Made by a program: the position numbers and the translations under genes. The notes under the pieces are model-generated. The model was given only the letters and a program-made list of their open reading frames with translations, did no database searches and was not told where the DNA came from. This document shows positions 38,490 through 46,616 of a DNA stretch of 64,000 bases, piece after piece. Every line of letters starts with the position of its first letter. The first letter of the stretch is position 1. Source of the stretch: UBA961 sp049426725 (GTDB taxonomy: Bacteria; Bacteroidota; Ignavibacteria; Kapaibacteriales; UBA961); assembly GCA_049426725.1 (NCBI GenBank), contig JBMSYN010000005.1, positions 1-64,000 of the forward strand. The letters are read 5' to 3'.

Positions 38490-38918
38490 TTATTTCTTCT
38501 TTCGCAGGCTTTGCTTACCCATTCTCTCCGCCATTTGAATGACCGGCATGAAATCCTTCCTATATGAAGCCGGAAATCCCCTCTGTTGATCATAAAATTC
38601 AATGATTGTGTCTTGTCTGAAATATGTAATTGTTTTGACACTCACGGAGCATTCGCTTTTCCCCGGAGAATGTACGAATGTCATGAATATTTCTCTTTCA
38701 TTGAGAGAGCCCTGTTTGATATAACGAGTGGCAATGAGTGTGTCCTTTGTAAAAGATTGCAACTGAAAGCCATAATATGGCAATGAATCAGCACACTGTT
38801 GCAAGATGATATCTGAAGAATCTCGGTGATGCATGATCGTAAAATATCGAGAATGATCGCCGCTCGCACAACCAATCAACAATACTACGATGATGAGTAT
38901 TCCTCTCATGGCATTCAA
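38490..38918 (-). CDS. Small lipoprotein of unknown function
   Basis: A 142-residue protein with a lipobox (VVLLIGC, Cys17) and a polar mature part containing SVKTITYFRQDTIIEFYDQQRGFPASYRKDF. No recognised domain. It probably sits in the envelope as a lipoprotein. Its ATG overlaps the stop of the upstream ubiquitin-fold gene by 4 bases, so the two are coupled and may act together. A Met at codon 4 is an equally good start. Confidence 0.65.
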   Translation of the reverse strand: MNAMRGILIIVVLLIGCASGDHSRYFTIMHHRDSSDIILQQCADSLPYYGFQLQSFTKDTLIATRYIKQGSLNEREIFMTFVHSPGKSECSVSVKTITYFRQDTIIEFYDQQRGFPASYRKDFMPVIQMAERMGKQSLRKKK

Positions 38919-39172
38919 TCATGTTTATGGCAACCGCCGCCATCTGCGAGGATGATAAGATCACCGGGACATGTCCCTCTTGACAAAAGAGAATCTTGCG
39001 GAAAATATTCCCAATCTCTTGTGAGATTATACATTCCAATTCTCTCTTCATTTGACGTATAAAATCCAAGACTTTCAGCTATCACCGGGATCACATCCTG
39101 AACAATCATGTGTTCATTCACATTAACTCTGTAGATTTGTCCCGAATATCCTTTACAAACAAAAACTTCCAT
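38915..39172 (-). CDS. Small ubiquitin-like (beta-grasp) protein with near-terminal GGG
   Basis: An 85-residue cytoplasmic protein without signal peptide. The pattern is that of a ubiquitin/YukD fold: a beta-hairpin (MEVFVCKGYSGQIYRVNV), a helix (VQDVIPVIAESLGF), a strand with YNLTRDW, and SLLSRGTCPGDLIILADGGG. The last strand ends in three glycines at residues 78-80 followed by CHKHD. Free diglycine tails are used for conjugation in ubiquitin systems after trimming, but no E1, E2 or JAB protease is in this window. A purine-rich ribosome site (GAGAGAG) precedes the ATG. It may equally be a non-conjugated EsaB/YukD-type adaptor. Fold assignment is by eye. Confidence 0.55.
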   Translation of the reverse strand: MEVFVCKGYSGQIYRVNVNEHMIVQDVIPVIAESLGFYTSNEERIGMYNLTRDWEYFPQDSLLSRGTCPGDLIILADGGGCHKHD

Positions 39173-39216
39173 GTTTCTCTCTCATGTTTGTCATAAAATA
39201 AGGATTTCCTCCAAAC

Positions 39217-39247
39217 TTTGCAGTGAGATACAAATACCTTACTTTTG
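39217..39247 (+). promoter_or_regulatory. Consensus Bacteroidota-type promoter for the TPP-riboswitch transcript
   Basis: TTTG at 39217-39220 and TACTTTTG at 39240-39247 with a 19-base spacer. The expected start near 39253 coincides with the first base of the riboswitch P1 stem, which supports both calls. Confidence 0.65.
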
Positions 39248-39253
39248 ATTGTC

Positions 39254-39331
39254 CGTTGGAGGTGCCGAATCCATTTCGGCTGAGATCATACTCTTAGAAC
39301 CTGATCCGGTTAATGCCGGCGTAGGAAAACG
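39254..39331 (+). promoter_or_regulatory. TPP riboswitch (THI element)
   Basis: The conserved landmarks are all present in order: GGAGGTGCC at 39258-39266, GGCTGAGATCATAC (pyrimidine-sensor arm) at about 39278-39291, AGAACCTGATCCGGTTAATGCC, and GCGTAGGAAAACG at the 3' side. CGTT (39254-39257) can pair with AACG (39328-39331) as P1. It senses thiamine pyrophosphate and precedes a TonB-dependent receptor, so the receptor is probably repressed when thiamine is plentiful. Confidence 0.95.
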
Positions 39332-39335
39332 ATAA

Positions 39336-39395
39336 CACTCAAACTTCATATTGAGTTTCTCACCTCTTGCGGAATAGTTTTTTTCACTATTCTGC
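39336..39395 (+). promoter_or_regulatory. Possible expression platform of the TPP riboswitch
   Basis: Two hairpins follow the aptamer: ACTCAA (39337-39342)/TTGAGT (39351-39356), and a 10-bp stem 39369-39378/39386-39395 built on GAATAGT/ACTATTC, ending 7 bases before the ATG at 39403. CACCTC (39361-39366), between them, is complementary to GAGGTG (39259-39264) inside the aptamer. No T-run follows either stem, so control of translation is more likely than termination. This is inference from complementarity. Confidence 0.4.
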
Positions 39396-39402
39396 TTCCA
39401 TC

Positions 39403-41784
39403 ATGATAGTTTTTCTCTTTCTTTTTGCCGCTCTACAAATATGTTCCGGGCAAACACCTAAAGACACCACCAAAACTGTGATAACCCCAAGTATTACAGT
39501 TAGTTCCACAACTGCCAATGAGCAGTCTTCAGTCACATTTTCAGACATCACTGCCAAGGAAATCAGAAATTCCTATACAGTGCAGGACATTGCTCAAAAC
39601 TTATCCATGCTTCCATCTATCTATTCTGTTTCTCAAAATGGAAACAATATCGGATATACCTCCATTTCTCTACGGGGTTTTGATCAAAGAAGAATAGCCG
39701 TAATGATCAATGGAGTTCCACAGAATGATCCGGAAGACCACAATGTTTATTGGATCAATATGCCGGATCTTTTTGCAAGCACGCAACAAATTCAAGTACA
39801 AAGAGGTGCCGGGCTCATGAATTATGGTGCAGCAGCAATGGCAGGAAGCGTGAGCGTGCTCACAGCATCCGGATCCAATCAACCGGCATTGAGATATTCA
39901 CAGTTTTTGGGATTTCAGGAATATGCAGATTTCGTCAGTGGAGAGTCGCGTATAGCTCCAACAATTAGTAAGTCATCACTCGAAGTGCAAAGTGGTTTGA
40001 TTGGTGGACAATACGCCATTTCGGCAAGGCTCTCCTCGATTCAATCTGATGGATATCGATTGCACTCTTGGGCTAGACTGCAAAGTTATTTTTTGAGTGC
40101 AACACGATTTGATGAAAATCTCACAACACAAATCAATGTGTATGGCGGGCCAATAAGCGATGCATTAGCATATACTGGCCTCCCCAAAGCATGGATTTCA
40201 AACCCCACATTGCGTCGATCAAATCTTAATGGCTGGGCTTATGATTCAACAGGTAAAATGATTGCTTGGTCCGGGAATAGAAGACTCAATGAAATTGAAG
40301 AATTCACCCAACCTCATTATGAAATTCTCAATGATTGGGCGATAAGCGACAATCTCACACTTAAATCCACTTTATTCTACTATACAGGTGATGGATTTTT
40401 TGATTATGATGCTTCATGGGCAGATGCTGCAACATTGCGTTTGACATCGGAGTTTGGAGCTCCGGACAATGCGCAAATTTCCAATGCAATTGTTCGTGGA
40501 TTTGTCGGCAATCGACAAGGTGGCTGGATTCCAAGACTTGTCTGGAATCATGAGAATGGTCGATTGACAACCGGTTTGGAGATTCGTTCTCATAGATCAT
40601 TGCATTGGGGAGGCATTGAATATGCAGAGGGATTACCGGCTGGATTTGATCCTGATTTCAGAATCTATCAATATAATGGCATGCGGACAATTCTTTCTGC
40701 ATTTGCAAGAGAGGAATATCAAGTACATGACAAACTCATGGTGCAAGCAGAATTACAATTGGTACATCATAATTATGGAATTGAGCAAGAAAAAGCCGGG
40801 AATCGTTATTCGCAATATGTCAACAACAATGGAGCAACCATTGGCAATGGAGATCAGCTTTTTTCCATTTCTTATCTATTCGCGAATCCACGCATTGGAC
40901 TCCACTATACAATCAATCAAAATCAACGCTTCATTGCATCACTTGCATATACATCAAGAGAGCCACGCATGAGAAATCTCTATGCAGCATCGGATTCATA
41001 CTTTGGTGCTACGCCACTCTTTGAACAAGTCCGAATCAATGATTCAGTCAATGGATTTGATTTCACCAAACCACTCGTAAAACCAGAGTCCATGCTCAAT
41101 CTTGAAATCGGTTGGCATCACAAAACCGATTTTAATCGTTTTGGAATTACGATGTATGCAATGGAATATTTCAATGAACTTGTGAAAAGTGGGAGACTCG
41201 ACATTTTTGGGGCACCGATTGATGGAAATGCTCCAAGAACGAGACATCTGGGCATCGAATTGGAAGGAATGCAATGCATACAAATCAAAGGCGAGCAATG
41301 TTTGGAGCTTTCCGGAAATATGACTGTAGGATATAATCGCATCATTGACATGACTTATTTCGGGGGTGATGGGAGCCCCATTTCATTGAATGGAAACAGA
41401 ATTGCGGGATTCCCTGATTTCATGAGCATGATTCGATTGGGATATCGGACGCAGCATTCCGGTTTGTCGATACACATGCGTCATGTTGGTTCATTCAAAT
41501 CAGACAACTTTGATGATGATCTTCAATCGAATGCAAAACTGATTGATGATTTACGCAATTCATTTAATGGTTATTATGCCGATAATACCATTGATGCCTA
41601 TACAGTGTTTGGTTTGGATGCAGATCATACATTTCAAGGAATTGGAGGTCCATTTCAATCATTGCGTTTGCGATTGCAAATCACAAATATCTTCGATGCA
41701 TTATATGCCTCCGGAGCGGAAGGAAGAGAATTCTTTCCCGGACAAAGAAGAATGTTCATCATTGGAGCAGAACTTGAACTTTAA
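39403..41784 (+). CDS. TonB-dependent receptor under TPP control (probable thiamine-compound importer)
   Basis: A 793-residue outer-membrane receptor. A hydrophobic signal (residues 1-16, ending CSG-Q) is followed by a plug domain with ISLRGFDQRRIAVMINGVPQNDPEDHNVYWINMP and QVQRGAGLMNYGAAAMAGSV, then a 22-strand barrel (repeated aromatic-ended strands) ending in IIGAELEL. Substrate is inferred from the TPP riboswitch upstream: TPP-regulated outer-membrane receptors are known in Bacteroidota. A TTG at 39367 would add a more basic n-region (MRNSFFHYSAS) and cannot be excluded as the start, but it lies beside the predicted regulatory hairpin. It ends with no gap to the convergent rlmI. Confidence 0.88.
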   Translation: MIVFLFLFAALQICSGQTPKDTTKTVITPSITVSSTTANEQSSVTFSDITAKEIRNSYTVQDIAQNLSMLPSIYSVSQNGNNIGYTSISLRGFDQRRIAVMINGVPQNDPEDHNVYWINMPDLFASTQQIQVQRGAGLMNYGAAAMAGSVSVLTASGSNQPALRYSQFLGFQEYADFVSGESRIAPTISKSSLEVQSGLIGGQYAISARLSSIQSDGYRLHSWARLQSYFLSATRFDENLTTQINVYGGPISDALAYTGLPKAWISNPTLRRSNLNGWAYDSTGKMIAWSGNRRLNEIEEFTQPHYEILNDWAISDNLTLKSTLFYYTGDGFFDYDASWADAATLRLTSEFGAPDNAQISNAIVRGFVGNRQGGWIPRLVWNHENGRLTTGLEIRSHRSLHWGGIEYAEGLPAGFDPDFRIYQYNGMRTILSAFAREEYQVHDKLMVQAELQLVHHNYGIEQEKAGNRYSQYVNNNGATIGNGDQLFSISYLFANPRIGLHYTINQNQRFIASLAYTSREPRMRNLYAASDSYFGATPLFEQVRINDSVNGFDFTKPLVKPESMLNLEIGWHHKTDFNRFGITMYAMEYFNELVKSGRLDIFGAPIDGNAPRTRHLGIELEGMQCIQIKGEQCLELSGNMTVGYNRIIDMTYFGGDGSPISLNGNRIAGFPDFMSMIRLGYRTQHSGLSIHMRHVGSFKSDNFDDDLQSNAKLIDDLRNSFNGYYADNTIDAYTVFGLDADHTFQGIGGPFQSLRLRLQITNIFDALYASGAEGREFFPGQRRMFIIGAELEL

Positions 41785-42969
41785 TCATTCCACTTCAAAA
41801 GTCAGGCATTTCAAATATGAGGTTTCAGGCATGATTGGAAGAATTGGATGACATGGACTTTGCCCGCCCACATGTATCAAGCGCAATCTTCTGTTTACTC
41901 TTTTTGATTCCATTTGCACGATGTCTATCAGCATTTGAGAAGTGATATGTTGTGAACAACTTGCTGTTACAAGAAAACCACCAGGTCTTATGAGTTTGAG
42001 GGCTTGTCTATTGATTTCTGCATAGCCGCGCTTTGCTCTTGCAAGCGTGGCTTTGCTTTTAGTGAATGCCGGTGGATCAAGAATGATGATATCCCATGAC
42101 TTACCTTCTTGTACGCTTTGCTTGAGCATGTCGAATACATCTGCTTGCTCAAATGCACACATTGAAAAACCATTTAATGCCGCATTCTTTTTTGAAGATG
42201 CAATTGCTTGAGCCGCGCTATCGATTCCAAGAACAGATTTCGCTCCTCCTTTGGCAGCATGAAATGCAAATCCACCTTGATTCGTAAAACAGTCAAGCAC
42301 ATCCATACCATGAGACAATTGCTGTACCCAAGCACGATTCAATCGTTGGTCAAGAAAATACCCGGTTTTTTGTCCATGAAGCAAAGAAACATGGATTCGT
42401 ATGCCATGTTCCACAATTTCAATCACATCAGGTATCTCTCCATATACAATATATTCCCCCTGTTCCAACCCCTCTTTGATGCGAAGTGCTGAATCATGTT
42501 TGGCAATCACTCCCTTCAATTCAGGAATGATGATTTTGAGTGCTTCAATGATCACATTCATTCGAATGTCCATGCCGGCAGACAAACATTGTACTGAGCA
42601 ATATGCCCCATATCTATCGATGATTAAACCAGGTAATTCATCCGATTCTCCGAAGCATAATCTATAGGATTGCATATCAGGAAATATTCTTTCTCGAATT
42701 GCCATTGCAGATTGCAAACGCTTCACAAAGAAATCAACCGTGATGTCTGTTTCATGTGAATGTAATAAGCGTACCGCGATTGAACTTGTTGGATTATAGA
42801 GTCCGATTCCGCAATCATATCCATAATCAGTCATGACTCTGACGAGTGCTCCTGATGGCAAAGGAGCATGTTTCTGAAGTGATTCCGCATAAATCCATGG
42901 ATGCCCTGCCCTAACACGACCATGAGCATTTGGTAATAAATGGAGAATTGGCAATTCTTGATTCGACAT
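41785..42969 (-). CDS. rlmI: 23S rRNA m5C methyltransferase, RlmI-like
   Basis: A 394-residue class I SAM methyltransferase with an N-terminal PUA domain (GHPWIYAESL). The SAM-binding part has VLDCFTNQGGFAFHAAKGGA, IILDPPAFTKSK and the catalytic-Cys region TASCSQH. In E. coli RlmI methylates C1962 of 23S rRNA. The frame is open to 43035, but that start lies upstream of the predicted promoter and inside the divergent gene; ATG 42969 is therefore chosen. Confidence 0.87.
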   Translation of the reverse strand: MSNQELPILHLLPNAHGRVRAGHPWIYAESLQKHAPLPSGALVRVMTDYGYDCGIGLYNPTSSIAVRLLHSHETDITVDFFVKRLQSAMAIRERIFPDMQSYRLCFGESDELPGLIIDRYGAYCSVQCLSAGMDIRMNVIIEALKIIIPELKGVIAKHDSALRIKEGLEQGEYIVYGEIPDVIEIVEHGIRIHVSLLHGQKTGYFLDQRLNRAWVQQLSHGMDVLDCFTNQGGFAFHAAKGGAKSVLGIDSAAQAIASSKKNAALNGFSMCAFEQADVFDMLKQSVQEGKSWDIIILDPPAFTKSKATLARAKRGYAEINRQALKLIRPGGFLVTASCSQHITSQMLIDIVQMESKRVNRRLRLIHVGGQSPCHPILPIMPETSYLKCLTFEVE

Positions 42970-42992
42970 TGAATTATTCCTGAAAGATCTTG

Positions 42993-43025
42993 CAAATTTA
43001 TCGCTTATACTGTTAATCGCTGCAA
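42993..43025 (-). promoter_or_regulatory. Candidate Bacteroidota-type promoter for rlmI
   Basis: On the minus strand TAAATTTG occupies 43000-42993 and TTG 43025-43023, with a 22-base spacer, at the long end of the allowed range. Transcription would begin near 42986, about 17 bases before the chosen rlmI start. The 58-base divergent gap shows no equally good element for the plus-strand gene. Confidence 0.4.
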
Positions 43026-43027
43026 CA

Positions 43028-44980
43028 ATGAACATTTATGCTATTTTGCAGTCAATGATGCGTGTACTCCCTCATATATTCCTGCTTTGCTATTTGCTGC
43101 TACAAAGTCCATTGCTGGCGCAACAAGAGCAAATCACCCTATTGCAAGCATTCCCATCGACAGATTCAATAATGCAAGTTCAATCATGGAATTATGGCAC
43201 CGATAAAATTGCCAATACATTCTTGTTTCATTCAGATGCTTTTTTGCAATATGCAGGTTCATCCGGGACTGATTATATCTTCAAAAAAAGATATAGAGGT
43301 TCAATCATGAGAACAAATACAATTGCCATACAGGATAATCTTACCGTTCAAGGTTTGCTGAAACATCAATTCACACCTGCATTTTCAATTCTTGGGCAAG
43401 TACTATATAGCTCACGCTCTGATTCACGCGATATAGCATTGCAATCTGCAAAAAGAACTGGAGGATATCTCGGCATAGGATATAAAGGAACTATACTAAG
43501 AGGAGAAGCATATGGAGGATATGAAGGAAATGAACAATTGGGGATTGCCGGTGGAGGGGCTTCTTTCTATGGTCAGGCAAGTCATGTACCATTGACATTG
43601 GGCGAAGGTCTCATGATTCGCTCAAGAGGTGGCGCACAATTCACCGTCATTGATAGCATGAGAAGAATGGCAGACATAGACATCTCACTTAATGCATATA
43701 CATTAAGAGATGACAGAGCAAAAAATACGCTATCGATAGAATTGAGAAGCACATTACTCAATCGTGATTTCTATTCACCACAAGGTGGCTCAAGAGGTAT
43801 ATTGGCTGTAGAGCAAAGAAAAGAACAAAGGCATAGAGCAAATGCTGATATCGGTATTGAAATCATACCGATGATATCTGCGGATTTCAATGTCAATGCT
43901 GAGATTGCAGACATTGGCAGACTTTTTCAAAGGCCAATCACAGAATATAGCAATACCTCCATCAATAGAAATCTTCAAGAATTTACGCTCAATGTGTCCG
44001 GTGGATTGACATATCAATCAGAAAGTGGAACAATGCTCAGAACGGGATTCTCTCTGTTCAATAGAGATGAAAAAAATGCAGTATTGCAAGTATATGATAT
44101 TGCTCAAGATCAATTGGATATCATCCGAAAACAAGAATTCCAGAGAGACAATGTGTCGAATCGATTGAGATTGTTTTCTCTCGGACAATTCGTCATTTCT
44201 TCGGAAGATACTATCGGTTTTGATATCGCAGGTTCACTTTTGAGATATGACACTCCCAGTTTGCAAAACAATGATGACAGAGATGAGCAACTCATCATTG
44301 GATCAGTGTTTTGGAGAAGATCGATCACACAAGACCTTACAATGTCGATAGTTGGTGGTTTGCAGCAAACCCATTTTGTTTTTCTGAAAGCCGAGCGTTC
44401 ATCCTTCAATAATAGAAATAGTAGTATTCGATTCGTTCCATCATTGCATTGGATAACACATTCTTTTGAAATGCACCCACAATTTGAAGTACTTGCGAAT
44501 TATACAATTTTTGATTTTGAATTACCCGGAACGGCAATGCGTAGTTTTAGTTTTCGACAGTTTAGTTATCGGGATTCAATCATGTATCATTTTCACAAAG
44601 GATGGACGCTTGAAAGCAATCTCTTCATCCGCAGATTTGACAGAGGCATCATGTCATGGTCTGAATTCAGCGAAACACCCATTACCAAGAGCACGGAACA
44701 GTTCTTCAAATTCCTTATCTTTGCTCCTGCATTTCGAGGTTTGCGTATAGGTTTGGGAGGCAGATTATATCGCCTTCTGCAGGAGCCATATAAGCAAATT
44801 GCAGGACAGTCTCAATTACAGGCTCATACATTCATCTATGGTCCGGAAATGTCAGGAACCATGTTTTATCAAGATGGCAGTTCCATTTCACTGAAATCTT
44901 GGTATGAATGGCAACAATTCGGTGAAAATATCCGAAGAAATCAGATAAATGTATTTCTTCAAGCTTCATTACAATTCTGA
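43028..44980 (+). CDS. Putative outer-membrane beta-barrel protein of unknown function
   Basis: A 650-residue protein with a signal peptide (hydrophobic core FLLCYLLLQSPLLA, cleavage before QQE near residue 32). The mature part is a long series of alternating polar/hydrophobic 8-12 residue strands with turn-rich loops, and the last residues (INVFLQASLQF) end in the aromatic residue typical of barrel proteins recognised by BamA. No plug or TonB box is visible. I do not recognise the family. A Met pair at codons 10-11 is an alternative start. hisS begins 5 bases after the stop, so the pair is co-transcribed. Confidence 0.6.
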   Translation: MNIYAILQSMMRVLPHIFLLCYLLLQSPLLAQQEQITLLQAFPSTDSIMQVQSWNYGTDKIANTFLFHSDAFLQYAGSSGTDYIFKKRYRGSIMRTNTIAIQDNLTVQGLLKHQFTPAFSILGQVLYSSRSDSRDIALQSAKRTGGYLGIGYKGTILRGEAYGGYEGNEQLGIAGGGASFYGQASHVPLTLGEGLMIRSRGGAQFTVIDSMRRMADIDISLNAYTLRDDRAKNTLSIELRSTLLNRDFYSPQGGSRGILAVEQRKEQRHRANADIGIEIIPMISADFNVNAEIADIGRLFQRPITEYSNTSINRNLQEFTLNVSGGLTYQSESGTMLRTGFSLFNRDEKNAVLQVYDIAQDQLDIIRKQEFQRDNVSNRLRLFSLGQFVISSEDTIGFDIAGSLLRYDTPSLQNNDDRDEQLIIGSVFWRRSITQDLTMSIVGGLQQTHFVFLKAERSSFNNRNSSIRFVPSLHWITHSFEMHPQFEVLANYTIFDFELPGTAMRSFSFRQFSYRDSIMYHFHKGWTLESNLFIRRFDRGIMSWSEFSETPITKSTEQFFKFLIFAPAFRGLRIGLGGRLYRLLQEPYKQIAGQSQLQAHTFIYGPEMSGTMFYQDGSSISLKSWYEWQQFGENIRRNQINVFLQASLQF

Positions 44981-44985
44981 ATATT

Positions 44986-46242
44986 ATGCAATCCATACGC
45001 GGTACAAAGGACATCCTTCCACAAGAAATCTCATCATGGCATGCGATTGAACAAATCATTCGTTCACTCACAGCGCAATACGGATATCAAGAAATTCGTA
45101 CTCCGATCATGGAATATGCCGAAGTGTTCAAAAGATCGGTAGGTGAAGAAACCGATATCGTCGGAAAAGAAATGTATACATTTCCCGATCGCGGAGGAGA
45201 TGATCTAACATTGCGTCCGGAAGCAACTGCATCTGTCGTACGAGCTGCCATTCAGCATAATCTCACTGCACAACAACAAATTGCCAGATTATATTATGTC
45301 GGACCATTTTTCCGATATGAACGACCACAAAAAGGTCGCCAAAGACAATTTCATCAATTTGGATGTGAATTGATGGGATCTGCAACACCCGATGCAGATG
45401 TCGAAATACTCTCTCTTGCTCATGATTTTGTGAATGCACTTGGCATCACTTCTCATCAATTGAATATCAATACATTGGCAACGCCATCTGTTCGAAAGCA
45501 ATTCAAGGATAGACTTGTTGAATATTTTTCTGCCTTCCAGGCGGAATTGTCTGAAGATTCTACATCGAGACTATCAACAAATCCACTTCGCATTTTGGAT
45601 TCAAAAAATCCGGGTGACAAAGCATTGTGCGAAAAAGCTCCTTCATTGCTCGATATGCTTGACAATGAAAGCAAGGATCATTTCGATGCCGTATTATCCA
45701 TGCTCGATGCTTTACATATTTCTTATGTGGTGAATCCTCGTTTGGTTCGTGGCTTGGATTATTATTCTCATACCGTTTTTGAAATAACGAGCACTGCTCT
45801 TGGCTCTCAGGATGCTTTGGGTGGCGGTGGTCGCTATGATCATTTATTTGAGCATTTCGGGGGGAAGCATACTCCATGCATTGGTTTTGGATTCGGAATG
45901 GAGAGATTATTGCTGGCAAAAACAGCAGAACAAGAAATTGATCAGAAACAAAATGCTGATGTATATGTCATCGGATTTGAAACGAGTGATTCACGATTGG
46001 CTGTCATTGAATTTGCACATACTTTGCGAAATTCTCTCGGTAAAAAAGTGATAACTGATGTTCAGCAACGATCACTGAAAGCTCAGATGAAAGAAGCAGA
46101 CAAATTAGGAGTGAAGCATGTTATCATCATTGGACCGGATGAAGTCCAATCAGGGACTTGCGTGATAAAACATTTGGAAACCGGCATGCAATTCACAAAA
46201 CAGAGATCTGATGTGAAAGACTTGTTTGTAGTGCAGGATTAA
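44986..46242 (+). CDS. hisS: Histidyl-tRNA synthetase
   Basis: A 418-residue class II synthetase. It has RGTKDILPQE at the start, motif 2 YYVGPFFRYERPQKGRQRQFHQFG, the histidine-specific loop LVRGLDYYSHTVFE, motif 3 GIGFGFGMERLLL, and a C-terminal anticodon-binding domain ending near TKQRSDVKDL. Length is normal. Its stop overlaps that of the convergent crcB by 4 bases. Confidence 0.97.
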   Translation: MQSIRGTKDILPQEISSWHAIEQIIRSLTAQYGYQEIRTPIMEYAEVFKRSVGEETDIVGKEMYTFPDRGGDDLTLRPEATASVVRAAIQHNLTAQQQIARLYYVGPFFRYERPQKGRQRQFHQFGCELMGSATPDADVEILSLAHDFVNALGITSHQLNINTLATPSVRKQFKDRLVEYFSAFQAELSEDSTSRLSTNPLRILDSKNPGDKALCEKAPSLLDMLDNESKDHFDAVLSMLDALHISYVVNPRLVRGLDYYSHTVFEITSTALGSQDALGGGGRYDHLFEHFGGKHTPCIGFGFGMERLLLAKTAEQEIDQKQNADVYVIGFETSDSRLAVIEFAHTLRNSLGKKVITDVQQRSLKAQMKEADKLGVKHVIIIGPDEVQSGTCVIKHLETGMQFTKQRSDVKDLFVVQD

Positions 46243-46616
46243 GCTTTCATTGCTTTTGTTATGGCATATCCAATTGCGATTGCCGCGGGTGCAACAATCA
46301 TGCTTGAGATCATGTAAAGCGCTGCTTCCACAACATGCTTTTCTTTCCAAAGAAGATATGTCTCCAAACCAAACGTGGAAAATGTGGTAAAGCCACCACA
46401 AAGACCGATGCTGAGAAAGAACCATAATTCATCGCTCATGGCTTTTTGTCCTCCGTCTTGCACAGCGAACAGTACCCCCAGTAGTATTGACCCAACAATA
46501 TTTACAATCATGGTCCCAATCGGAAATAACCCCGCACTTCCCTGCAATGCCGCACTTATAAGATAGCGAAGCACACTTCCAATTGCACCGCCGAATGCAA
46601 TCCACAGAATCATCAT
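46239..46616 (-). CDS. crcB: Fluoride channel CrcB/Fluc
   Basis: A 125-residue four-helix membrane protein. It carries GGAIGSVLRYL near the N-terminus, GTMIVNIVGSILLG with the conserved Asn, and GGFTTFSTFGLE, the Phe-box/sodium-site loop diagnostic for Fluc channels. Dual-topology dimers export fluoride. No fluoride riboswitch is visible before it; instead it overlaps the preceding gene by 4 bases, so it is expressed as part of the long minus-strand run. Confidence 0.95.
   Translation of the reverse strand: MMILWIAFGGAIGSVLRYLISAALQGSAGLFPIGTMIVNIVGSILLGVLFAVQDGGQKAMSDELWFFLSIGLCGGFTTFSTFGLETYLLWKEKHVVEAALYMISSMIVAPAAIAIGYAITKAMKA

Noticed and set aside
43028..43035. RlmI start at 43035 overlapping the divergent gene
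   Set aside because: It lies upstream of the predicted promoter and adds 22 residues unlike the family; ATG 42969 begins just before the PUA domain.
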